DNA of 40,470 bases from JBLIAZ01 sp047632015 (GTDB taxonomy: Bacteria; Bacteroidota; Bacteroidia; Flavobacteriales_C; GCA-002722245). The position numbers were made by a program, and so were the translations under genes. Below the pieces are notes generated by a model. It had not been told where the DNA came from. It saw nothing but the letters and a program-made list of their open reading frames with translations, and made no database searches. The stretch lies in the NCBI GenBank assembly GCA_047632015.1, contig JBLIBC010000001.1:1-40470 (forward strand), written 5' to 3'. Below are positions 8,784-16,735 of the stretch, piece by piece (positions within the stretch are counted from its first letter, which is position 1; each line of letters opens with the position of its first letter).

Positions 8784-9176
8784 ATGGCTAGTATATTTTC
8801 TAAAATAATATCAGGAGAAATTCCGTGCTATAAAATTGCTGAGAATGATTATTGTTTAGCTTTTTTAGATGTGAGTCCATTAACTAAAGGGCACGTATTA
8901 GTAGTGCCTAAAAAGGAAGTAGATTTACTATTTGATCTGGAAGACAAGGATTATCAGGAAGTACACGCCATGGCTAAAAAGGTGGCTGGAGCAATTAAAA
9001 AGGCGGTGCATTGTACAAGAGTTGGATCTGCAGTTATCGGACTTGAAGTTCCTCATGCTCATGTTCATTTGGTTCCCCTTAACAACATTGGTGATTTAAA
9101 TTTCAAAAAAGAGCGATTAAAATTATCTATTGAAGAGTTTGAATTGATAGCTGCTGATATCCGCAGGTACCTCTAA
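8784..9176 (+). CDS. HIT family nucleotide-binding protein
   Basis: The 130-residue protein is a histidine-triad hydrolase of the HINT branch, a family acting on nucleoside phosphoramidates and AMP-lysine type adducts. The signature HAHVHLVP holds the three histidines (His91, His93, His95), the central one being the usual nucleophile. The N-terminal MASIFSKIISGEIPCYKI and LDVSPLTKGHVLVVPK are also typical. The C-terminus is intact. It follows greA by 9 bases, a common arrangement in Bacteroidota, and probably shares its promoter. The physiological substrate is not known from sequence. Confidence 0.93.
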   Translation: MASIFSKIISGEIPCYKIAENDYCLAFLDVSPLTKGHVLVVPKKEVDLLFDLEDKDYQEVHAMAKKVAGAIKKAVHCTRVGSAVIGLEVPHAHVHLVPLNNIGDLNFKKERLKLSIEEFELIAADIRRYL

Positions 9177-9317
9177 ATCATTTTTTTATCTGTTCGTTTT
9201 CGTTACGTTGTTAAAAAATGTCTTTTGAGGAGATCAATTGTATGGTTTAGCGTTTTATTTCCAATTTTATTGGATTTGTAACGTAACTTTGATTTGTATA
9301 GAAATTGATTTTCTGGT

Positions 9318-9333
9318 ACAAACTGACAAACTG
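9318..9333. repeat. Tandem 8-bp repeat (ACAAACTG x2)
   Basis: Two exact head-to-tail copies of ACAAACTG lie in the gap between the HIT gene and the terminator at 9341. They lie between a TAACTTTG promoter-like sequence (9284-9291) and the terminator, within a possible short transcript. This may be chance in an AT-rich spacer. Confidence 0.5.
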
Positions 9334-9340
9334 ATAAAAA

Positions 9341-9375
9341 AAAGTCCTTGCTAACACTAGCGAGGACTTTTTTTT
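9341..9375. terminator. Strong bidirectional intrinsic terminator
   Basis: AAAGTCCTTGCTA (9341-9353) pairs with TAGCGAGGACTTT (9358-9370), a 13-bp stem with one G-T pair and an ACAC loop. It is preceded by a run of A and followed by a run of T, so it can work on both strands. It would end transcripts from greA-HIT (plus) and from the 155-residue gene (minus, stop at 9406). Confidence 0.9.
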
Positions 9376-9405
9376 GGTAAAAGGTGTATGGGTGTTTGAG
9401 CCTGC

Positions 9406-9873
9406 TTAGGCTCTTGAATTGTAAATTACATCAGTTTCAGTGGCAAACCTTGCCTTAGTAACTTTAGATTCTAACCAAAGCTCATTCAATAATGACTCTA
9501 CTTCGTTTTTTTTCTTTACTTCCGGAATTGTGATAGTTTCTTCAATCCATGAAATAGTTTTTGACCGGACGTCCTTGTTGATCTCAAGCACGTTCAGTAT
9601 TTCATCCTTTGACTGTAGTCTGTTGCTAATAAATTCTTTAGGGAATAATTTTGCCATTTTCGTCAAGCATTCTGAAAACTCAGTATTTGTTTTGAGGTCT
9701 TTAATCCTAACCCTCACTGTTCCGGGGTTCCCTTCTTCATCTTTAAATGAAGCAGTGTATCCTTTAGAAACAATCTTCCCAATGATTGTTTTTGAATCCT
9801 CTTTGTAAGACAATATTTGATTGTCTAAGTAATTTGTGCTCTTAATTAACTCTTTTGCAGCTGCTTGATTCAT
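9406..9873 (-). CDS. Hypothetical protein, 155 residues
   Basis: I do not recognise this protein. It is soluble (no signal peptide or membrane segment), rich in Lys/Glu/Thr, and begins MNQAAAKELIKSTNYLDNQI. A central strand-rich part (IIGKIVSKGYTASFKDEEG, then GTVRVRIKDLKT) suggests a small beta domain with a charged helical C-terminal half (about residues 115-145). It stands alone, flanked by the bidirectional terminator downstream and a 322-base gene-free region upstream. Candidate promoter: TATTTTTG on the minus strand (9940-9933). Codon use resembles the neighbours, and the frame is intact over 155 codons with a plausible ATG, which supports it being real. Confidence 0.6.
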   Translation of the reverse strand: MNQAAAKELIKSTNYLDNQILSYKEDSKTIIGKIVSKGYTASFKDEEGNPGTVRVRIKDLKTNTEFSECLTKMAKLFPKEFISNRLQSKDEILNVLEINKDVRSKTISWIEETITIPEVKKKNEVESLLNELWLESKVTKARFATETDVIYNSRA

Positions 9874-10195
9874 AAAACGTTCGTTTGTAATTAATTTCAG
9901 TAAACAAAGAAATACTATAATGCATTAAAAAGCAAAAATACTAGACTAACTAGTAGTTTTACGCTATAAAAGTATCAAATTATGTCGTGAAAAACAAATT
10001 ATCATCGATGAAATTGATTGATGATATTAACTTAATTCATTGAAAATCAGTTCGTTTACGTTTGTAGAGAAAAAACGAAAGAACTTCTAAAGAGTAATAA
10101 AGCTCAAGAGTCACAAGGATTGCGAGGAAACGTTTTTTTGAGAGGGCGCCATAGTAGTGCCTACTTGACCATGAATGTGTATTGAATTTAAAATA
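9874..10195. other. 322-base intergenic region, no gene seen
   Basis: This lies between the 3' end of bioD and the 5' end of the 155-residue gene, both on the minus strand. No coding frame of useful length is visible. It holds a 10-bp palindrome TCATCGATGA (10002-10011), a plus-strand TACGTTTG promoter-like site (10057-10064), and a less AT-rich patch around 10140-10175 (GAGAGGGCGCC, then AGTAG-TGC-CTACT) that stands out from its surroundings. Part is probably the promoter region of the 155-residue gene. An unrecognised small RNA is possible but unproven. Confidence 0.4.
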
Positions 10196-10810
10196 CTATA
10201 TGAAAACGTAATCATGCGCGTATTTCTTGATAAGTTCCTTTGAAAATTCAAATTCTTGTGGAATTCTACCTAAGCACGTGACTTTAGTCTTGTTTAATAT
10301 AACTTCCTCACTTTCAGAATTGCTTTCACCATTAAAAATTATACCAAGGACATTTACGTCTTGCGTTTTAAGGTGTTCTAAAGTTAAGATGGTGTGGTTG
10401 ATGCTTCCTAAATAGGAGTTAGCTACCACAACTATTTCCGCTTCACAATGTTGTGCGATTTCTAACATGGAGTCTCCACGGTAGTTGTATGGTACCATAA
10501 TTCCTCCAGCTCCTTCAATAATGAGGGTGTTTTCGGTTTCAGGCGGAGTAAGCTTTCCTAAACGAATTTTACTGTCATTTAGTTTTGCCGCCTGATGTGG
10601 CGAAACAGGGTTGGGGAATGAATAAGTTTCTGGATGAAAATGACTTGCAGGTGAGCTCACTAGACGCTTAACTCTGTCTGTGTCAGTTAATTCTAGTCCT
10701 CCGCATTGAATTGGCTTCCAGTAATCTGCCTGTAATGCCTCTGTTAATACAGCACTAACAATGGTTTTACCCACGTCTGTTCCAATTCCTGTGACAAATA
10801 TTTTCCTCAT
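10196..10810 (-). CDS. bioD: Dethiobiotin synthetase BioD
   Basis: BioD makes the ureido ring of dethiobiotin from 7,8-diaminopelargonic acid, CO2 and ATP, the penultimate step of biotin synthesis. The 204-residue protein starts MRKIFVTGIGTDVGKT, containing the P-loop (Gly8-Thr16). It carries the WKPIQCG segment (Lys contacts CO2/phosphate in the family), the IIEGAGGIMVPY motif and VVVANSYLGSINHT, all typical. The length is slightly under the usual 210-230 but the domains look complete. Its ATG overlaps the queE stop by four bases (ATGA), so the two are translationally coupled. Other bio genes are not in the window. Confidence 0.93.
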   Translation of the reverse strand: MRKIFVTGIGTDVGKTIVSAVLTEALQADYWKPIQCGGLELTDTDRVKRLVSSPASHFHPETYSFPNPVSPHQAAKLNDSKIRLGKLTPPETENTLIIEGAGGIMVPYNYRGDSMLEIAQHCEAEIVVVANSYLGSINHTILTLEHLKTQDVNVLGIIFNGESNSESEEVILNKTKVTCLGRIPQEFEFSKELIKKYAHDYVFI

Positions 10811-11439
10811 GGAATATGCATGAATTTATGAGATTGTAACGAAATGTTCCACTTTGGGTCTTTCATAACATAGTCAATCGTTTTAGGAAGCATAACATCC
10901 ATTTTACTCCATTCAGGCTGTAGTAATAGCCTGCAACTGCTGTTGGTTTTTTTTGCATGCTCTTCAGCCCATTCAAAATCGTTGTCGTTGTGGATGATGA
11001 TTTTTAACTCATGTGCTACTTCGTAAACAGCGCTTTTAGGGGGGGCTGTTTTTTTAGGTGACAAGCATATCCAATCCCAGTTTCCACTTAGTACATGCGC
11101 TCCTGAGGTTTCAATGAAAGTGTTGAACCCTTTCTTTTTAAGTTGAGCACATAAATAATCCAAATTGTATAAACTTGGTTCACCTCCAGTAATGACAACA
11201 TCTTTGCTTGGTATTTCCTTTAGGAAAGGAAAAATGTCATCTACCGGAATAAGTGGATGAAGACTTGCATCCCAGCTTTCTTTCACATCACACCAATGAC
11301 ATCCTACATCACAACCTCCAATTCGAATAAAATAAGCAGGTTTTCCAGTATTACAACCTTCACCTTGAATAGTGTAAAAATGCTCCATGATAGGTAGCAT
11401 TTTTCCTGATTTCAATAATTTTTTTTCTTCCTCAGTCAT
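10807..11439 (-). CDS. queE: 7-Carboxy-7-deazaguanine synthase QueE
   Basis: QueE is a radical SAM enzyme that contracts 6-carboxy-tetrahydropterin to 7-carboxy-7-deazaguanine in the queuosine/preQ0 pathway. The 210-residue protein has the family's 4Fe-4S motif CDVGCHWC (Cys43, Cys47, Cys50; CxxxCxxC), preceded by HFYTIQGEGCNTGKPAYFIR. The SAM-binding glycine-rich segment VVITGGEPSLY and the FIETSG motif follow. The C-terminal LLLQPEW and MKDPKWNISLQSHKFMHIP are typical. Queuosine partners (queC, queD, queF) are not nearby. It is the first gene of a two-gene unit with bioD. Confidence 0.93.
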   Translation of the reverse strand: MTEEEKKLLKSGKMLPIMEHFYTIQGEGCNTGKPAYFIRIGGCDVGCHWCDVKESWDASLHPLIPVDDIFPFLKEIPSKDVVITGGEPSLYNLDYLCAQLKKKGFNTFIETSGAHVLSGNWDWICLSPKKTAPPKSAVYEVAHELKIIIHNDNDFEWAEEHAKKTNSSCRLLLQPEWSKMDVMLPKTIDYVMKDPKWNISLQSHKFMHIP

Positions 11440-11549
11440 TACAATTGCAAAAATATACCTTTAAGGCTAGTAATTTCATTAAAATTCCTGTTAATTTTAT
11501 TTTTCAACTCAGCTTAGCTCGATAAGAATAACTCAGCACATTGTCCTTT

Positions 11550-11972
11550 ATGAAAGATATACTAGTAAAACATACCTCTAAATTGAGGGTAAGATATTCC
11601 GAAACTGATCAAATGGGAATCGTTTATTACGGCAACTACGCTCAATATTTTGAAGTTGCTAGGGTGGAGTTTCTTAGGGAGTTGGGTTTTGTGTACAAAG
11701 AATTAGAAGATAGTGGTGTAATTATGCCTGTTGTGAGGTACGAAACAGATTATAAATTCCCTGCTAAATATGATGAGGAATTGTCCATCGTCACCACCCT
11801 AAATACGTTACCTACTTCAAAAATCACTTTTGACTATGAAGTATTCAATCCTGACAGGAAGCTAGTTTGCACAGCAAAAGTAATTTTAGTCTTTTTGAAC
11901 AAGGACACTTTTAGGCCTCAGCGAGCGCCTGAAAATTTAGTGGAATTATTACTAAAAAAGTCTGTCTTGTAA
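11550..11972 (+). CDS. YbgC/FadM-type acyl-CoA thioesterase (hotdog fold)
   Basis: This is a single hotdog domain of the 4HBT family, about 140 residues, that hydrolyses acyl-CoA thioesters. The signature is complete: RYSETDQMGIVYYGNYAQYFE, with the catalytic Asp in ETDQMG and the conserved YYGNY, then ARVEFLRELG. Later strands (ITFDYEVFN, LVCTAKVILVFLN) complete the hotdog sheet. I chose the ATG at 11550 over an in-frame TTG nine bases upstream, since homologues start close to this point. It stands between divergent queE and thrS. Substrate preference is unknown. Confidence 0.88.
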   Translation: MKDILVKHTSKLRVRYSETDQMGIVYYGNYAQYFEVARVEFLRELGFVYKELEDSGVIMPVVRYETDYKFPAKYDEELSIVTTLNTLPTSKITFDYEVFNPDRKLVCTAKVILVFLNKDTFRPQRAPENLVELLLKKSVL

Positions 11973-12024
11973 TTAGACAGTTTTACCTGAATCACGTTCG
12001 ATATAAAAATTCATTCTCTTCTTA

Positions 12025-12054
12025 TTGAAACTCAATGTGCAATGCTTACTTTTG
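12025..12054 (+). promoter_or_regulatory. Bacteroidota-type promoter of thrS
   Basis: TTG (12025-12027), a 19-base spacer and TACTTTTG (12047-12054) match the -33/-7 consensus of the main Bacteroidota sigma factor. Transcription would begin near 12060, leaving a short leader before the ATG at 12076. The TTG at 12025 is in frame with thrS but serves better as the -33 element than as a start codon. Confidence 0.75.
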
Positions 12055-12075
12055 TCACCTAAAATTACAACGACG

Positions 12076-14013
12076 ATGATTAATATTACCTTGCCCGATG
12101 GTACAGTAAAGGAGTTTGATAACGGTGTTACTGCTCACGAGGTAGCACTTAGTATCAGCGAAGGGTTAGCCAGAAATGTACTTGCAGCTGAAATAAACGG
12201 GGAGGTTTGGGATTCAAATAAAGCAATTAACGAGGATAGTGCCTTGAAATTATTGACTTGGCGTGATGAGAAGGGTAAAGATGCGTTGTGGCATTCATCG
12301 GCACATTTGTTAGCTGAAGCTGTTCAGTTTTTTTATCCAAAGGCAAAATTTGCAATAGGACCTCCTGTTGAAAACGGGTTTTATTACGATATCGATTTTG
12401 GTGAAGACAGTTTTTCAGATACTGAATTCAAAAAGGTAGAAGATAAAATGATTGAACTCGCGAGGACAAAGAGTGAGTATCAAAGAAAAGAAATAAGCAA
12501 AGCGGAGGCAATTTCATATTTTGAAGAAAAGGGAGACGAGTACAAATTAGAATTACTAGAAGGATTAGAGGACGGAACTATTACGTTTTATACGCAAGGT
12601 GGTTTCACTGATTTATGTCGGGGCCCTCATATTCCGAACACCGGATTTATAAAAGCAATAAAACTATTAAGAACAGCTGGAGCGTACTGGAAAGGTGATG
12701 AAACAAGGCAACAACTTACTCGAATATATGCTATTTCATTTCCGAAAAAATCGGAATTGACTGAGCATTTATTAATGTTGGAGGAAGCTAAAAAGCGTGA
12801 TCACAGAAAATTAGGAAAGGAATTAGAGTTGTTTACTTTTTCTCAAAGGGTGGGTCAAGGTTTACCATTGTGGTTGCCAAAAGGTGCGATGCTTAGGGAA
12901 AAACTGGAAAGTTTTTTGAAAACAGTACAAAAAAAGGCAGGTTACGATCCTGTTGTTACACCACATATTGGGCTCAAAGAATTGTACGTATGTAGTGGGC
13001 ACTATGAAAAATATGGGGCAGATTCATTTCAGCCAATTAACACACCTGCTGACGGGGAGGAGTTTTTGTTGAAACCAATGAATTGTCCTCATCACTGTGA
13101 AATATATAAAGCTAAACCTCACTCATACAAGGAACTACCAATTAGGTTTGCCGAATTTGGTACAGTATACAGGTATGAACAAAGTGGCGAACTTCATGGT
13201 TTAACAAGAGTAAGAGGGTTTACACAAGACGATGCTCACATATTTTGTAGACCAGACCAGCTAAATGATGAGTTTGAAAAGGTAATTGATTTGGTTCAGT
13301 ATGTTTTTGAAGTATTTGGTTTCAAGGATTATGTAGCTCAAGTTTCGTTAAGAGACAAGGAAAACAAAGACAAATACATAGGTTCGGATGAGAACTGGGA
13401 ATTAGCGGAAAATGCTATCATAGAATCTGCTGCAAAAAAGGGACTTGCTACTGTGGTAGAATATGGTGAAGCAGCTTTTTATGGTCCAAAATTGGATTTT
13501 ATTGTTCGTGATGCAATTGGTAGGAAGTGGCAATTAGGTACAATTCAAGTAGATTACAATTTGCCTGAACGGTTTGAATTGGAGTACATTGGTTCAGATG
13601 ATAAAAAGCACCGACCTGTAATGATACATAGAGCTCCGTTCGGTTCGTTGGAAAGATTTGTTGCAATTTTAATAGAACATTGTGCTGGAAATTTCCCGCT
13701 TTGGTTAACACCAGATCAGGTTACAATTCTTACGGTAAGTGAAAAATACAACGATGATGCACACAAACTTTTAAATGTGCTAAATAATTACGATATTCGC
13801 GGGCTCGTTGATGATAGGAACGAGAGAGTAGGGAAGAAGATAAGAGATGCTGAAATTAAAAAGGTACCTTTTATGATAGTGTTGGGTGAGGAGGAAGTTA
13901 AGTCTGGAGAGCTTGCTATCAGGAGACATGGTGAGGGAGATATGGGAAAAATGTCAGCTGAAAAATTTGCTGATTTGATTAATGACGAAGTAAAAGAACA
14001 GTTAAAACAATAA
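12076..14013 (+). CDS. thrS: Threonyl-tRNA synthetase
   Basis: ThrRS charges tRNA-Thr and edits mischarged Ser-tRNA. From the ATG at 12076 the protein has 645 residues, the normal length. Domains in order: TGS (MINITLPDGTVKEFD), the editing domain with HSSAHLLAEAVQ and the GGFTDLCRGPHIPNTG block, the class II catalytic core (motif 2 RFAEFGTVYRYEQSGELHGL, zinc ligands in MNCPHHC and QDDAHIF, motif 3 GSLERFVAI), and the anticodon-binding domain (DQVTILTVSEKYND onward). An in-frame TTG at 12025 would add 17 unrelated residues and coincides with the -33 promoter element. infC follows after 9 bases, the classical thrS-infC-rpmI-rplT order. Confidence 0.97.
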   Translation: MINITLPDGTVKEFDNGVTAHEVALSISEGLARNVLAAEINGEVWDSNKAINEDSALKLLTWRDEKGKDALWHSSAHLLAEAVQFFYPKAKFAIGPPVENGFYYDIDFGEDSFSDTEFKKVEDKMIELARTKSEYQRKEISKAEAISYFEEKGDEYKLELLEGLEDGTITFYTQGGFTDLCRGPHIPNTGFIKAIKLLRTAGAYWKGDETRQQLTRIYAISFPKKSELTEHLLMLEEAKKRDHRKLGKELELFTFSQRVGQGLPLWLPKGAMLREKLESFLKTVQKKAGYDPVVTPHIGLKELYVCSGHYEKYGADSFQPINTPADGEEFLLKPMNCPHHCEIYKAKPHSYKELPIRFAEFGTVYRYEQSGELHGLTRVRGFTQDDAHIFCRPDQLNDEFEKVIDLVQYVFEVFGFKDYVAQVSLRDKENKDKYIGSDENWELAENAIIESAAKKGLATVVEYGEAAFYGPKLDFIVRDAIGRKWQLGTIQVDYNLPERFELEYIGSDDKKHRPVMIHRAPFGSLERFVAILIEHCAGNFPLWLTPDQVTILTVSEKYNDDAHKLLNVLNNYDIRGLVDDRNERVGKKIRDAEIKKVPFMIVLGEEEVKSGELAIRRHGEGDMGKMSAEKFADLINDEVKEQLKQ

Positions 14014-14022
14014 TTTTTTTGA

Positions 14023-14577
14023 ATGAGGCCAAATTTTAGAGGTAGAGGAAGAGGTTTTAGACCTGTTAAGAAAAATCCAAACAGGATTAATAATGAAATT
14101 AGGGTGCCTGAGGTAAGGGTGATCACTGATGGACAAGAGCCACAAGTGTATACCATTGAAGACGCAATAAAATTAGCTGATGAAAAGGATTTGGATTTGG
14201 TAGAGATTTCTCCGAATGCAAAGCCTCCGGTGTGTAAAATTCTTGATTATCAAAAGTTTTTATACCAACAAAAAAAGAAACAAAAAGAGATTAAAGACAA
14301 AGCGATTAAAGTTGTTGTAAAGGAAATCAGATTTGGTCCAAATACGGATGAACACGATTTTCAATTTAAACTTAATCACGCGAAGAAGTTTTTAGGAGAG
14401 GGGTCAAAAGTAAAAGCGTTTGTATTTTTTAAAGGAAGAAGTATCGTTTATAAGGACAGAGGTGAGATTTTGTTATTGAAGTTTGCTCAAGAATTAGAAG
14501 AAATTGCTAAGGTTGAGAGCATGCCGAAGTTGGAAGGGAAAAAGATGATCATGATGTTGAGTACTAAAAAGAAGTAA
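14023..14577 (+). CDS. infC: Translation initiation factor IF-3
   Basis: IF-3 binds the 30S subunit, prevents premature 50S joining and checks start-codon pairing. The 184-residue protein has the N-domain (NNEIRVPEVRVITDGQEPQV, DLDLVEISPNAKPPVCKILDY), the lysine-rich linker helix (QQKKKQKEIKDKA) and the C-domain (KEIRFGPNTDEHDFQFKLNHA, GSKVKAFVFFKGR). The start here is an ordinary ATG at 14023, unlike the ATT used by E. coli infC; it yields an extra basic Arg/Gly-rich N-terminus (RGRGRGFRP) common in Bacteroidota. It lies 9 bases after thrS and 28 bases before rpmI. Confidence 0.97.
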   Translation: MRPNFRGRGRGFRPVKKNPNRINNEIRVPEVRVITDGQEPQVYTIEDAIKLADEKDLDLVEISPNAKPPVCKILDYQKFLYQQKKKQKEIKDKAIKVVVKEIRFGPNTDEHDFQFKLNHAKKFLGEGSKVKAFVFFKGRSIVYKDRGEILLLKFAQELEEIAKVESMPKLEGKKMIMMLSTKKK

Positions 14578-14605
14578 AGAAGAAGTAAATATATAAATAG
14601 TAGTT

Positions 14606-14806
14606 ATGCCAAAAATGAAAACAAAATCTAGTGCCAAGAAACGATTTAAGTTGACTGGTTCTGGAAACATCAAAAGGAAGCATGCTTTTAAAAGTCACAT
14701 TTTAACTAAAAAATCCACTAAGAGAAAAAGAAATTTGACTCACATTGGCTTAGTTAACAAGGCAGATGAAAGTAATGTAAAAATCATGTTGACTATCGGA
14801 AAATAG
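14606..14806 (+). CDS. rpmI: 50S ribosomal protein L35
   Basis: This 66-residue, strongly basic protein begins MPKMKTKSSAKKRFKLTGSG and has the L35 landmarks KRKHAFKSHILTKKSTKRKR. Length and sequence are standard. It sits between infC and rplT as in most bacteria. The hairpin after the stop could tune read-through into rplT. Confidence 0.96.
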   Translation: MPKMKTKSSAKKRFKLTGSGNIKRKHAFKSHILTKKSTKRKRNLTHIGLVNKADESNVKIMLTIGK

Positions 14807-14812
14807 TTCAGC

Positions 14813-14834
14813 AAACCAATTAAACTGTTGGTTT
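14813..14834 (+). promoter_or_regulatory. Hairpin in the rpmI-rplT spacer
   Basis: AAACCAA (14813-14819) pairs with TTGGTTT (14828-14834) across an 8-base loop, followed by TATTGTT. The 98-base gap is unusually wide for this operon, so the hairpin may act as a partial terminator, RNA-processing site or L20 regulatory site. The U-tract is poor, so it is only a candidate. Confidence 0.35.
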
Positions 14835-14904
14835 TATTGTTAAACCCGAATACTAGTTTTAAAGAGTTTTAATTAACCACTAGCATTCAAAAAACTTAAA
14901 AATT

Positions 14905-15249
14905 ATGCCTAGATCGACCAACGCCGTTGCGGCGAAAGCAAAGAGGAAAAAAGTAATGAAACTTGCCAAAGGATACTTTGGCAGGAGAAAAAACGTATGG
15001 ACTGTATCAAAAAATGCTGTTGAAAAAGCATTAACATATGCATACAGAGACAGAAGACAAAAGAAAAGAAACTTCAGAGCACTTTGGATTCAAAGAATTA
15101 ATGCTGGAGCAAGAGAAAATGGATTGTCTTATTCTGAATTGATGGGAAAAATCAATGCTAAAGGAGTAGAGCTTAACAGAAAAGTTTTAGCTGACTTAGC
15201 AATGAATCACCCAGAAGCATTCAAAGCTGTTGTAAAAAGCGTTAAATAA
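14905..15249 (+). CDS. rplT: 50S ribosomal protein L20
   Basis: The 114-residue protein starts MPRSTNAVAAKAKRKKVMKL and continues AKGYFGRRKNVWTVSKNAVEKAL, YAYRDRRQKKRNFRALWIQR and NAGARENGLSYSELM, all diagnostic of L20. In other bacteria L20 also represses its own operon by binding leader mRNA; whether it does so here is not shown. A clear terminator follows 32 bases after the stop. Confidence 0.97.
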   Translation: MPRSTNAVAAKAKRKKVMKLAKGYFGRRKNVWTVSKNAVEKALTYAYRDRRQKKRNFRALWIQRINAGARENGLSYSELMGKINAKGVELNRKVLADLAMNHPEAFKAVVKSVK

Positions 15250-15280
15250 ATTAATAATTATATTACTTCTTTATACTTGA

Positions 15281-15315
15281 AAAAGACCATCCAATTTGGG
15301 TGGTCTTTTCTTTTG
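15281..15315 (+). terminator. Intrinsic terminator after rplT
   Basis: AAAAGACCA (15281-15289) pairs with TGGTCTTTT (15301-15309), with further inner pairing (CC/GG) and a short loop, then CTTTT. It closes the thrS-infC-rpmI-rplT unit. Confidence 0.88.
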
Positions 15316-15379
15316 CGATAAATTTACATGCGGACAATTAGAAATCATTGAACATTTACATTGGTATAATCACTATTAA

Positions 15380-16504
15380 ATGAAAGCATACCTAGATAAT
15401 GCAGCAACTACAGCAATAGCTACAGAAGTACTGGAGGTGATGAACGATGCTTTGTCTAATGATTTTGGAAACCCTTCTTCGTCTCATAGTGAAGGAAGGA
15501 AATCGAAAGCAAAGATGGAGCAAGCTAGGAAAGAGATTGCAAAGATGTTTAATGTGTCTGGGTCACAAATTGTTTTTACTTCAGGAGGCACGGAGGCAAA
15601 TAATTTGGCAATTCAATCTGTTTTAAAAAGCGGAGAAATTACCCAGGTAATAACTACAGATATTGAACATCATGCTGTTCTGAATACAATCGAAAAATGT
15701 TGTGTTGAGCATGACATTGAATTGCGTAAATTAAAATTAAATAGTGAAGGTGAAATTGACCTAGAAGGACTCGCGGTTTTACTGAGCAGTGGAAAAAAAA
15801 CGTTTGTGTCTTTGATGCATGGAAACAACGAAATCGGGAACTTGTTACCTATAGAACAAGTGTCTAGCTTGTGTGTTGAGCATGGTGCGATTTTTCATTG
15901 CGATACCGTTCAAACGATTGGACATAAAGAATTTGATTTACAAAAATTGAAAGTGGACTTCATCACTTGTAGCGCTCATAAAATACATGGACCTAAAGGA
16001 ATAGGATTTTTATACGTAAATAAGGATAACAAATTGGCTCCACTTTTTTATGGAGGAAAACAAGAGCGAGGATTCAGACCTGGTACTGAAAACATAGCTT
16101 CCATTTTGGGAATGGCTAAAGCATTAAATCTTGCTTATGAAAATTTGGAAATCAACGAAAATATAATTCAGGAGCGAAAAGAGCAGTTGATTAAACAACT
16201 TCAAGATGAATTTGAATGTGTGTCTTTTAATGGATCAGCTTTAAACTCGATGTCCACTGTTGTTAATGCTCAATTTGATGTGGAGATGGATCCTGGGATG
16301 TTGTTGTTTCAATTAGATTTAAAAGGAGTTTGTGTTTCAGGAGGAAGCGCCTGTTCATCAGGTAGTTTAAAAGGTTCTCATGTGTTGTCAGCTGTCAATC
16401 CTGACAACGAAATGCCAAGTATTCGATTTTCTATTTGTAGGAACACTAGTGCTCAAGAAATTGATTACGTGGTTGACTGTCTTATGGAGATTTTAGGGAA
16501 ATAG
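15380..16504 (+). CDS. Cysteine desulfurase, NifS/IscS family
   Basis: This class V PLP enzyme (374 residues) takes sulfur from cysteine for Fe-S clusters or tRNA thiolation. It begins MKAYLDNAATTAIATEVLEVM and has NPSSSHSEGR, FTSGGTEANN, HDCxH-like DIEHHAVLNT and the PLP lysine in CSAHKIHGPKGIGF (Lys201). The persulfide-forming Cys325 sits in SGGSACSSGS within the active loop, placing it in the NifS/IscS branch rather than SufS. No IscU or transport partner is encoded next to it, so the specific pathway is open. A weak A/T-rich hairpin (around 16515-16530) follows the stop. The gene is separated from rplT by a terminator, implying its own promoter. Confidence 0.92.
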   Translation: MKAYLDNAATTAIATEVLEVMNDALSNDFGNPSSSHSEGRKSKAKMEQARKEIAKMFNVSGSQIVFTSGGTEANNLAIQSVLKSGEITQVITTDIEHHAVLNTIEKCCVEHDIELRKLKLNSEGEIDLEGLAVLLSSGKKTFVSLMHGNNEIGNLLPIEQVSSLCVEHGAIFHCDTVQTIGHKEFDLQKLKVDFITCSAHKIHGPKGIGFLYVNKDNKLAPLFYGGKQERGFRPGTENIASILGMAKALNLAYENLEINENIIQERKEQLIKQLQDEFECVSFNGSALNSMSTVVNAQFDVEMDPGMLLFQLDLKGVCVSGGSACSSGSLKGSHVLSAVNPDNEMPSIRFSICRNTSAQEIDYVVDCLMEILGK

Positions 16505-16566
16505 AAAGGGTTAAAAAAAAGTGCTTTTTTCTCCTTTTCAATGCGAATAATAGCATATTAAAATAG

Positions 16567-16574
16567 TATATTTG
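16567..16574 (+). promoter_or_regulatory. Candidate -7 element of tRNA-Leu
   Basis: TATATTTG matches TAnnTTTG and ends 18 bases before the tRNA, a distance similar to that at tRNA-Val. A -33 TTTG is not evident at 19 bases upstream. Confidence 0.5.
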
Positions 16575-16592
16575 TTGCCCTATTTAAAGAAT

Positions 16593-16674
16593 GCGGACGT
16601 GGTGAAATTGGTAGACACGCTAGACTTAGGATCTAGTGCTTCACGGCTTGAGGGTTCGAGTCCCTCCGTCCGCA
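16593..16674 (+). tRNA. tRNA-Leu (anticodon TAG)
   Basis: The acceptor stem GCGGACG pairs with CGTCCGC, with A as discriminator base; CCA is not encoded. The anticodon stem CTAGA/TCTAG encloses the loop CTTAGGA, giving anticodon TAG, which reads CUN leucine codons. A long variable arm and the T arm GAGGG-TTCGAGT-CCCTC confirm a class II leucine tRNA. The trigger factor gene begins about 60 bases downstream. Confidence 0.97.
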
Positions 16675-16735
16675 CTTTTTTTTCAAACCTCATTGAGGTA
16701 AAACAAAACTTTATAGTTCAAACCAAATAGCAATT

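Noticed and set aside
10120..10180. GAGGAAACG and nearby sequence as part of RNase P RNA or another known structural RNA
   Set aside because: Only a few bases resemble the RNase P P4 region; the surrounding conserved helices are absent.
11541..11549. TTG as start of the thioesterase gene
   Set aside because: An ATG nine bases later begins right where family members begin; the extra three residues have no support.
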